Shown here: positions 43,870 through 51,659 of the stretch, in pieces | How positions within the stretch are numbered: position 1 is the stretch's first letter | Layout: each line of letters starts with the position of its first letter | Source: Daejeonella sp. H1SJ63 | Lineage (GTDB): Bacteria; Bacteroidota; Bacteroidia; Sphingobacteriales; Sphingobacteriaceae | Assembly (NCBI RefSeq): GCF_029360775.1 | Contig: NZ_JARKMZ010000007.1 | Location: 282,779 to 346,778, forward strand | Direction of reading: 5' to 3' | Length of the DNA stretch: 64,000 nucleotides | Program-made: the position numbers and the translations under genes | Notes under the pieces: model-generated | Database searches by the model: none | The model's input: the letters and a program-made list of their open reading frames with translations, nothing else | What the model was told of the DNA's origin: nothing

Positions 43870-45254
43870 ACTAATTCCATTAATTGCAACTGAACAAGCT
43901 TTTGTGCTGCTTTATAAAGTTCTGAAATATTTTTATTTGTTTTCCCTGCTATATCACTTAGTGTGTGCTCGCCATCTGCCCAAAACAGAAACCATAGCAT
44001 TATATCGATTTCCTTTCCTGTAATATTTAGTTGGCCTGTTACAGTATATGTAGAATCTAGATGCTTTGTATTGTATTCGGTAGAATTATTGATTGTAATA
44101 CCATAAGATGAATACAAATTTCTTTTAGTGAAAAATGGCTCACCAGCAGGATTCAAAGATTTAAACTTATAATGGGAAAGTTCTAGGTTTTGTATGGCGG
44201 TTAGGTAAACTTCCAAAGACTGTATCAGATAATCTGATTTAACGAAGTTGAGGTTATCAAGAGAAGTATGGTATTGACTGTACTCATAATACTTATCTTT
44301 AGATATTGTAGCGCATGGTATTCTAAAATAAGGCGATGAATATTGTCTCTCGTCACTCCCGTTGACATCAAAAGGATATTCAACGTAGTCTTGTTTTAGC
44401 TCATGAAATGCAGCCTTAATTGCTAAATCAATTATATCATCTCCTTTAAAACTTTTCTTATACCCTAGTTTACCCGGACCACCACAAGTAGTTAATACAA
44501 AGCCTCTTTTTACATTTTCTTTAATAGCATATTTGTTTAAATGTAAATAGGCAATTGCACCAACTGTTTCTGGAACGAGTACAAATCGATAAGAGTAATA
44601 AAGATTTTCTTTCGATAAAATTTTCAAAAGTAACATCCACATAATTACTCCTGATAAGCTATCATTTGCCATTGAAGGATGGCACGTATACGCTGATATT
44701 ATTATTTCTTCCTTAGACTTCCCTTCTAGCAATTTCTCGCCTATTAACAGGTTACCGTCAATAAAATAAGAATCAATTTTAACTCTATATACTTTATCAG
44801 TCTGAAATTTTTTGAATTGTTGATAAGAAACACAGAAACCCCACTCTTTTTTGTAATAAGAAGTTTTGTATGGAATGGCTTCGGGCAGCTCTGGGACATA
44901 ATGTAAGTGCTCCTTTAACTCTTCAAAAGAAACTGTTCTATCAATGGCCTCACTATAATTTAAAACATGCAAATTGTTATTCTTAAAATCAATGATCCGC
45001 TCTCCATCGACTTCTATATATGCTTCTGAAACTTCCCATTGTTGGGGAACTTTCCAATCAAAACAATCGTATCCTGAACTGATTTCTAGAATATCAAAAT
45101 CCACAATCTCCTTAAGAATATCAAGAGAATCTTTAACCCCGCTATTAAGAATACTGCGATTAATTGGGAACAGCTTTCTTAAATAGGTATCTGCTAATTC
45201 ATTGAAATAGGTAAAGTCATCCAACTCATTATGCGTATATATAGTATTATTCAT
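43866..45254 (-). CDS. DUF4910/DUF2172 aminopeptidase-like protein
   Basis: A 462-residue M28-like metallopeptidase fold used in nonulosonate loci: ISAYTCHPSMANDSLSG (zinc His/Asp), VPETVGAIAYL (Glu), DERQYSSPYFRIP and YHTSLDNLNFV (His). A small winged-helix-like C-terminus follows (LSDIAGKTNKNISELYK). The family is common beside NeuB and formyltransferase genes but its reaction is unproven; deacylation of an amino sugar is a reasonable guess. A 160-bp gap separates it from the upstream pseudogene. Confidence 0.83.
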   Translation of the reverse strand: MNNTIYTHNELDDFTYFNELADTYLRKLFPINRSILNSGVKDSLDILKEIVDFDILEISSGYDCFDWKVPQQWEVSEAYIEVDGERIIDFKNNNLHVLNYSEAIDRTVSFEELKEHLHYVPELPEAIPYKTSYYKKEWGFCVSYQQFKKFQTDKVYRVKIDSYFIDGNLLIGEKLLEGKSKEEIIISAYTCHPSMANDSLSGVIMWMLLLKILSKENLYYSYRFVLVPETVGAIAYLHLNKYAIKENVKRGFVLTTCGGPGKLGYKKSFKGDDIIDLAIKAAFHELKQDYVEYPFDVNGSDERQYSSPYFRIPCATISKDKYYEYSQYHTSLDNLNFVKSDYLIQSLEVYLTAIQNLELSHYKFKSLNPAGEPFFTKRNLYSSYGITINNSTEYNTKHLDSTYTVTGQLNITGKEIDIMLWFLFWADGEHTLSDIAGKTNKNISELYKAAQKLVQLQLMELV

Positions 45255-45414
45255 TACTTAGTACACTTTCTTAATTTAATTCATTGTAACAGTCTAATAT
45301 TATACTTGCCTAGTATATACATATTATATTTCCTTTCTTCGAATTGGTTCTTAATACCCTTACATTCTGAGTATTTTATTAATAGAAACTTTGCAATCTT
45401 AACCAGAAACTGAC

Positions 45415-45909
45415 CTAAACTACCTTGTTTATTAAAATAGTATACCAACTCATCAATAAGGAGCCACTAACTTGCAATCTTCGACCATCAATTGTTTTTT
45501 CCGTATAGGTAGACATTGATCGGTCTTCAGGCTTATCAATATCGAAACCTAAATCAAAGGGCTGAATTTCCTCAATTGAGTACCCTCTTCCCACTAAGCT
45601 ATCCTGAAATTTATCCACCGAATAAATGTATAGTAACTTTCACGATTCGGAGTTCTCTTTCTTATACTTATTCGATGTGGAAATGTAGTCAGTATTGATA
45701 TCCAATCCAAGAAATTTAATCTCGGGATACTTTTGTGCAAATAAATTAGTTACTGCTCCGCATCCAAAATTAACAATCGAATTAGTATCATTGGCTAATT
45801 TCATCATCAAATAATCGTAATAATTCTTGGTATATTGTTTGGGATTTTCAGATTGATTAGTATGATACTGTACTTCCTTGACATCGGAATTAAGCCATTC
45901 ATAACTCAT
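45415..45909 (-). pseudogene. Internally deleted SAM methyltransferase
   Basis: An N-terminal piece (45909-45640) ends in motif I, VNFGCGAVTNLFAQ, and LGLDINTDY. After an in-frame TGA at 45640-45642 the same frame continues KLLYIYSVDKFQDSL to GSLLMSWYTI, which matches the C-terminus of such methyltransferases. About 100 or more central residues expected in the family are absent. Deletion plus an in-frame stop indicates a dead gene. A short protein could still be made from the first part. Neighbours suggest it once methylated the module's sugar. Confidence 0.8.
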
Positions 45910-45914
45910 AAAAT

Positions 45915-47090
45915 CTATTTAAATTGATTAATTGTTTGGTGAAGGATATCAGCTTGCTTTTTTGCATCGTCCAAATCCCAATAATTAGTTTTCAACTGTA
46001 TCATTCTTGGTTGCAGAAATTCCGAAACCGGACATAATCCTTTCTCATATTTTTGCCAAACACCCTTCATATTTTGTATGTTTTCTAGGAATAATGGTTC
46101 AAAATAAGATAACTTCCAAGCTGCATAATATCCATCTCCCCCATTCGCTTTATGCAACTTACGAAAACTATACCAATCAATTTCTGGGTTATCAGTATTT
46201 AATATCATACTGAAACTCCAATACGAATTAATACAATAATCTGGTGTATGTTGTAACGTCACTAAGTGACTGCCCTTAATTGCTTCTTTGTAAATTTCAG
46301 CAGTTTTCATACGCACTTCGACTAATTCATTAGCCCGCTCTAACTGTCCTAAAACTACAGCTGCACATAATTCACTCATTCTATAATTAAATCCAACTGA
46401 AATATGGCGGCTATAATTAGGATCCTGAATATCTTCCCTGGTGATTTTTCCTTGCTTAGCACTTACTCCTGCATATCCTAAACTACTAAACCGTCTCGCA
46501 TTATTAGCTAAATTCTCATCGTTACACAATAACATACCACCCTCACCCGCAGTAAGATGTTTACTTGCCTGAAAGCTAAAACTTGCAAAATCCCCAAAAA
46601 CACCGACATATTTATCTCTGTAAGTACTCAGAAAGCATTCTGCATTGTCTTCTATAAGTGCAATATCGTTATTTTTGCATATTTCCAAAATCTCATCATA
46701 CTCTGGTGATAATCCATAGAGGGCAACAGTAATAATTGCTTTTGTTTTTTCCGTTATTTTTTCAATTATTGATTTAGGATCAATATTGAATGTATTTATA
46801 TCCACATCTGCAAAAACAGGGATGGAATTATTTTGCAACACAGCCAGTGCCGTGCTGCTCATAGTCAGAGGAGGGACAATAACTTCATCACCAGCCTTTA
46901 CATCTAATGCTGCTAAAGCCGTATGTAATGTTGCAGTACCGTTTATATGCCCTATAGCAAACTTGGAACCAAATAACTGTGAGAAAGCTGTCTCTAGCTT
47001 ATTATTATAAATACTGTTTTTTGAAGTCTGAAATGCATTTTTTAGCACCTCATTTACATATTCTTGTTCTAATTTTGAAATTCTCTCCAT
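45915..47090 (-). CDS. DegT/DnrJ/EryC1/StrS sugar aminotransferase (SpsC-like)
   Basis: A PLP-dependent 391-residue enzyme that aminates keto-sugar nucleotides. HINGTATLHTALAALDVKAGD is the N-terminal signature, ALIEDNAECF the PLP-contact region, and FSFQASKHLTAGEGGML contains the Lys that binds PLP (ASKH). It works upstream of NeuB in sps- and leg-type pathways, using a 4-keto sugar such as those made by WbpM/FnlA-type dehydratases. It is 5 bp from the methyltransferase remnant. Confidence 0.92.
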   Translation of the reverse strand: MERISKLEQEYVNEVLKNAFQTSKNSIYNNKLETAFSQLFGSKFAIGHINGTATLHTALAALDVKAGDEVIVPPLTMSSTALAVLQNNSIPVFADVDINTFNIDPKSIIEKITEKTKAIITVALYGLSPEYDEILEICKNNDIALIEDNAECFLSTYRDKYVGVFGDFASFSFQASKHLTAGEGGMLLCNDENLANNARRFSSLGYAGVSAKQGKITREDIQDPNYSRHISVGFNYRMSELCAAVVLGQLERANELVEVRMKTAEIYKEAIKGSHLVTLQHTPDYCINSYWSFSMILNTDNPEIDWYSFRKLHKANGGDGYYAAWKLSYFEPLFLENIQNMKGVWQKYEKGLCPVSEFLQPRMIQLKTNYWDLDDAKKQADILHQTINQFK

Positions 47091-47108
47091 TCCTATTTAT
47101 ATTGCTAT

Positions 47109-47840
47109 TTAACTATACATATCGCTTCGTTTTACGGATTTATTTATCTCTGAAATCTCAGGATATTTTTCGAGTAGTTCTAATATATCTTTCATCTTAA
47201 ATATTAAACCATCCTTGTACAAATGATTGTAGATAATTTTTACCATCTCATAATCCTTTTCCGTATCTAACGTCCATCTGAGATGAGAGATATCTTTAAT
47301 GTTTGAATAATTTTCCTGCTTAAACTTAGTGGGATTTCTATAAAAATATTGAGTTACATGCTCACGGTCAAATGAATCATTAGCATTCAAATGAGCCTCT
47401 TCTAAAGCAGCGAAAGTAAAAACCTCGGTATCTAACCCTTCGGGAAAGCTAGCCGGATAGTTATTAGATGAAAAGTCCAAATTCTTCTCCTTCAATAATT
47501 TGATTACATCATCAATAATTTCGGGGTCTTTAAAGGGATCGTCAGCTGTTATTCTGACTATGATATCTGCATTATATAATTTAGCCGCTTCATAAAATCT
47601 AGATAGTACATCATCTTCACTCCCTCTGAATAAAGAAATATTTTCCTCAATTGACCATTTTTGAAGACTGTCATCTCTTTGTTCCGTAGTGGTAGCTAGG
47701 ACGATTTCATTAATTTCATTACTATATTTCAGACGATTAACAACATGCCATATCAAGGGCCTTTCGGAAAGTTGCACAAAAGTTTTGTTAAAAAATCTGG
47801 TAGATCCCGTTCTTGCCTGTATTATAGCAACTATTTTCAT
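47109..47840 (-). CDS. SpsF-type cytidylyltransferase
   Basis: A 243-residue member of the SpsF family: VAIIQARTGSTRFFNKTFVQL, LATTTEQRDDSLQKW, VRITADDPFKDPEIIDDV and LRWTLDTEKDYEMV. Family members activate nonulosonic acids with CTP in spore-coat and flagellar sugar pathways. It forms a set with the DegT aminotransferase and NeuB at 41995. Lies 17 bp from the ABC exporter gene. Confidence 0.85.
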   Translation of the reverse strand: MKIVAIIQARTGSTRFFNKTFVQLSERPLIWHVVNRLKYSNEINEIVLATTTEQRDDSLQKWSIEENISLFRGSEDDVLSRFYEAAKLYNADIIVRITADDPFKDPEIIDDVIKLLKEKNLDFSSNNYPASFPEGLDTEVFTFAALEEAHLNANDSFDREHVTQYFYRNPTKFKQENYSNIKDISHLRWTLDTEKDYEMVKIIYNHLYKDGLIFKMKDILELLEKYPEISEINKSVKRSDMYS

Positions 47841-47857
47841 TATTGAACTTTAATATG

Positions 47858-49621
47858 TTAAACGTTAATAGTTTGCTTATTCTTCAAAACTGTCTTTGGG
47901 GTCCCCTCTTCAATAATTTTACCCTTTTCCAAACGGTATAACCAATCACATTTCTCAACAGTTGAAAGACGGTGGGCCACTATTATTATAGTCTTATTGC
48001 CATGTAAGGTATTTACGGAATCCATAACCCCTTTTTCTGTTTCTGTATCAAGTGCACTTGTTGCTTCGTCCAAAATTAATATCTGAGGATCATGATAGAG
48101 TGCTCTGGCAATTCCAATTCGTTGACGCTGCCCACCTGATAGCCTTACACCGCGCTCCCCTACAAAAGTTTCTACTCCTTGAGGAAGTCCTCTCACAAAT
48201 TCATCTAATTGAGCGGCTTGGATAGCTCTCTGAACTGCCCTATCATTGATATCATTATTTGATATTCCAAATGCAATATTCCGCCTTAAAGTATCGTCTG
48301 TTAAATAAATAGATTGAGGGACATATCCAATTCCATCCTGCCATCCTCTTAGGTTATTCTGAATATTATTGCCGTCAACATTAATTTCTCCCTCATTAGG
48401 AGCTAATAAACCTAGAATTATATCCACTAATGTGCTTTTCCCAGAACCACTAGGGCCTATTAACCCTATAGAAGCACCCTTCTTTATGATAATAGAGACT
48501 CCGTCAATAGCATATGAATCTACATTAAGATACTTAAAACGAAGATCTTTAATCAAAATGTTATTTTGAAAGTTCAATTTAGTGGTTATTGATTGATTTT
48601 CTTCATATTCTCTAATCAATTTAAATTCATCATATAGAACATTAACCACCGGCTGAGCATATCGGATTTGCTGAGAAGAATCCATAATTCTGTTCACTGA
48701 TGGAATCATCCGAAAAGCTGCTGCAACAAAAACACCAAGGGTGGGCATCAATAAATTTAAAGGCTTATGCTGAACAATCATCAAAATTATTAGTCCAACC
48801 AGACCGATGACAGCCAAAAGTTCAAGATAATAGCGGGGTATGAGACTTATTGTGTTAAATCTAACCTGAATTTTAGCAATTTCTTGATTGTGTTTAGTAA
48901 ATTCATCAAGGAAATAATTCTCCCTACCTAATACTTTTACATCTTTTACTCCTCCTAACCCTTGTAAAAGATGTTGATTTATAAGTCCTACATGTAGTTG
49001 ACGCCCTTCTCCCCATTTTAGAAGTTTATTCTTAATTAACCTATGAAAACCTATAGCGGCAATACCAAGAAAAACTGTAACAACGAGAGCCCCAATTGGC
49101 TCAACTGCAATTAGCACTAAAGCCACACTCAATATGGCAGAAAATTCTATTGACAACACCATGAAGTGTTGTGATACACTTGTAAATTGAGCCGCTTCTG
49201 TTTGTATATTTCTAAGCAACAGAGCGGAATTCCTTTGCAGATGAAAATGATAAGGCTGACGCAAATATCCTAGAAATAAACTCTGACCCAAACTCGTTGA
49301 TAATCCAGTTGAGAACTTACTCTGTCTCCAAGTCAGAAATACTAAAAATATTGCCTTAAGCAAATAAACTATTATCAATATCGAGAGACCCAAAAAAACT
49401 AACTGATTCTGACTTGGATTACCCAAAAAATCTAAATACGGTTGAATAGCAGGATATTCCTTTCCTATATCAGTCTCCAGCATAAGACTTAAGGCTGGAA
49501 TTAGAATTCCAAGGCCAGCCATTTCAAAAAACATCCCAACTATTAATAAAAGGGCTAAAATGAAAAGCTGACGTTTCTGTGCTGGAGATAAAAGGTACCG
49601 CAATTTTTGAAAAATAGTCAT
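47858..49621 (-). CDS. ABC exporter, PglK-like lipid-linked oligosaccharide flippase
   Basis: A 587-residue half-transporter: five or six membrane segments in residues 1-310 and an ATPase from about 345. Motifs are GPSGSGKSTLVDIILG (Walker A), VRLSGGQRQRIGIARAL (signature), ILILDEATSALD (Walker B) and the switch His in IIVAHRLST. Homologues such as Campylobacter PglK flip undecaprenyl-linked glycans. No Wzx-type MOP flippase is seen in the window, so this is the best candidate for that step. Confidence 0.85.
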   Translation of the reverse strand: MTIFQKLRYLLSPAQKRQLFILALLLIVGMFFEMAGLGILIPALSLMLETDIGKEYPAIQPYLDFLGNPSQNQLVFLGLSILIIVYLLKAIFLVFLTWRQSKFSTGLSTSLGQSLFLGYLRQPYHFHLQRNSALLLRNIQTEAAQFTSVSQHFMVLSIEFSAILSVALVLIAVEPIGALVVTVFLGIAAIGFHRLIKNKLLKWGEGRQLHVGLINQHLLQGLGGVKDVKVLGRENYFLDEFTKHNQEIAKIQVRFNTISLIPRYYLELLAVIGLVGLIILMIVQHKPLNLLMPTLGVFVAAAFRMIPSVNRIMDSSQQIRYAQPVVNVLYDEFKLIREYEENQSITTKLNFQNNILIKDLRFKYLNVDSYAIDGVSIIIKKGASIGLIGPSGSGKSTLVDIILGLLAPNEGEINVDGNNIQNNLRGWQDGIGYVPQSIYLTDDTLRRNIAFGISNNDINDRAVQRAIQAAQLDEFVRGLPQGVETFVGERGVRLSGGQRQRIGIARALYHDPQILILDEATSALDTETEKGVMDSVNTLHGNKTIIIVAHRLSTVEKCDWLYRLEKGKIIEEGTPKTVLKNKQTINV

Positions 49622-49929
49622 ACTATTGAGATCTTAGTCTTAACTGTGATAATATTTATCTTATGAAGATCTAACATATAAATTATTCTTTTCAAGGATG
49701 AATTTTAATAAGGGCGGTGTTGTACTTCGCTTCAAAATAAGTTACAATCAGTATTTGATTATTCCAGGTTTGTTTGCTCAAATTTCCAATAGATAACCTG
49801 CACAATGTATTCTAACCATAACACCCATAATTAATAAAGAAATAATAAAGTTAAAAAAGCTGATAACAAAAATAACATCTCTATTAAGAGATCAGAGTAT
49901 ACAAAAGGGATTGAATTTTATATAAATGC
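49622..49929. other. 308-bp intergenic region, no gene seen
   Basis: No open frame of note. On the minus strand TATTTTTG at 49867-49874 fits a -7 box about 246 bp upstream of the ABC gene, but no TTG at a matching -33 distance is seen. It is A+T rich with no strong palindrome. Confidence 0.4.
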
Positions 49930-50517
49930 CTAAATATGATTAAACTCATTTTGTAACCTAGATTCCTTTGAGATCAAGTTTTTAACGACGTCAGAAAAAC
50001 TATTGACAACCTTGAACCTACTTGTTAACCCCAATTCGAATAATTCAAGATGTAAATCAACTAATCCTGTATTCACCCCAATCACATATGCGCCAATATT
50101 CAAAGCTGTTTCCAGATCAGAATATCGATCCCCTACATAACATATTTCTGAGGTTTTTAGATCAAAATCTGTTAAAATTTCATTAGCAAATCTAGGGGAA
50201 GGCTTCCGATATAATATTTCCTCATCAGGCTTTTCCGTAGCTATACAGACTCTTGAAAATACATTGGATCCTAAACCTATTAATTCTTCCATTCGTTGAT
50301 TACACGCATAGACTTGTTCCAAATTAAAAAAACCACGACCTACACCTGATTGATTTGAATGTAGAAAAAGTTTAAAACCCGATTGCTTAAGTACCTTAAT
50401 ACCATTTTTAACCCCATTAAGCAACCTCACTTTTTCTGGATCGCATAGATAATGAACATGTTCAATTAATGTCCCATCTCGATCAAAAACTACTGCTTTG
50501 ATATTATTAATACACAT
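49930..50517 (-). CDS. gmhB: Heptose-1,7-bisphosphate phosphatase (GmhB, HAD family)
   Basis: A 195-residue HAD phosphatase: VFDRDGTLIEHVHYL (motif I with nucleophile Asp), LHSNQSGVGRGFF (motif II), RKPSPRFANE and CYVGDRYSDLETA (motif IV). These match GmhB/HisB-N. It removes the C7 phosphate from heptose-1,7-bisphosphate, linking hddA and hddC products, though those genes are 11 kb away in the same operon. It begins 21 bp after the Wzz-like gene. Confidence 0.9.
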   Translation of the reverse strand: MCINNIKAVVFDRDGTLIEHVHYLCDPEKVRLLNGVKNGIKVLKQSGFKLFLHSNQSGVGRGFFNLEQVYACNQRMEELIGLGSNVFSRVCIATEKPDEEILYRKPSPRFANEILTDFDLKTSEICYVGDRYSDLETALNIGAYVIGVNTGLVDLHLELFELGLTSRFKVVNSFSDVVKNLISKESRLQNEFNHI

Positions 50518-50538
50518 GGTAAAAGAGAATAGAGATAT

Positions 50539-51639
50539 TCAAGTTTTTAAATAGGAATTAATAGCCTTAAATAATATCAATGAAATCCCTACTGAGAATA
50601 CCATAATAAAAATTCCTAATGTGACCATTTTAAAAATATTCACTCTGTCAACCTTAAGAGGTAAAATAGGTTTATCAATTATTTGGATTAGAGGAGTTTC
50701 CTTTCTTAAGGAAACCTTAGCCATTTCCAAGTTTTGAATTAACTGGCTTAAGATTGCCTGATTTATCTGAACCTCAACCTGTTTGCGCTGAGATGGGACT
50801 CGTATAATTTGCCGAGCAACATTGAGATTAGGATTGGCGTCAGTTGAAGATGCAACTCCTATAATTGCTGAATTAAATGCTCTTTTAACAGAATCTGTTT
50901 GATACTGCAAGATAGCCAAATTCTCGGCTGATTTCTTCGTCTTAGTTTCTATATAAAAATCGGATACCTCCTCTGTAACCGCTTCTGAAAATTTTTTTGC
51001 AAATAATTCGTCTTGGGAGATAACCCGAACAGCAACGATGCTCGATTTTTTATCAAGCTTTTCAATAGTAAGATTATTAGCAATTATTGAATTATAAAAA
51101 GCTGTAATTAAAGTATTCTGATCTAAAGAAAATTTTGAGGGATCGGCATCCGGTAAAAATTTAACATTCGAAAATTTTGACCCTTTCTCAATCCAATTTT
51201 CCCGCTTTTTGTTTATCCGAATATAAACCTCAGCCAAGGTTTCTCTCTTACCATTAATACTTACAGGCGCCAACAGCGCTTTTTCTATTATATTACGAGA
51301 TTTCATGAGAACAATCAGATTGTCCCCAGAAAACACTCCGCCTCCACCGCCACCAAGGTCCATGCCAAATTGGCCTGCTAAACTAGCATAACCACCCAGA
51401 CCACCACCCGTTGATTGCTCTTCCTCTAATACGAACGTGAGTTCTGCTGTATACAAAGGTTTTTTATAATAAGAATAGATAAGTCCTCCCATCCCACCCA
51501 TAATTCCAGCAACGAGAATTATTTTCCATTGAGAAATTAGATAATTCAACAAATCACGTAGTTTCAGAATAAATTCCTTTAAGGATATCTCATCACTCAT
51601 TTCCAAGGCTGTTTCTATTTTCGCTTTTTGTTCAATCAT
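50539..51639 (-). CDS. wzz: Polysaccharide chain-length determinant (Wzz/PCP family)
   Basis: A 366-residue inner-membrane protein. Membrane segments near residues 37-58 (WKIILVAGIMGGMGGLIYS) and 340-360 flank a periplasmic coiled region. The Gly-rich stretch GGYASLAGQFGMDLGGG is typical of Bacteroidota members. There is no C-terminal tyrosine kinase domain. It sets chain length and couples Wzy to Wza export; the wza-like gene is 20 bp upstream. Confidence 0.9.
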   Translation of the reverse strand: MIEQKAKIETALEMSDEISLKEFILKLRDLLNYLISQWKIILVAGIMGGMGGLIYSYYKKPLYTAELTFVLEEEQSTGGGLGGYASLAGQFGMDLGGGGGGVFSGDNLIVLMKSRNIIEKALLAPVSINGKRETLAEVYIRINKKRENWIEKGSKFSNVKFLPDADPSKFSLDQNTLITAFYNSIIANNLTIEKLDKKSSIVAVRVISQDELFAKKFSEAVTEEVSDFYIETKTKKSAENLAILQYQTDSVKRAFNSAIIGVASSTDANPNLNVARQIIRVPSQRKQVEVQINQAILSQLIQNLEMAKVSLRKETPLIQIIDKPILPLKVDRVNIFKMVTLGIFIMVFSVGISLILFKAINSYLKT

Positions 51640-51659
51640 AAAATTTCTATTCCCAGGTA

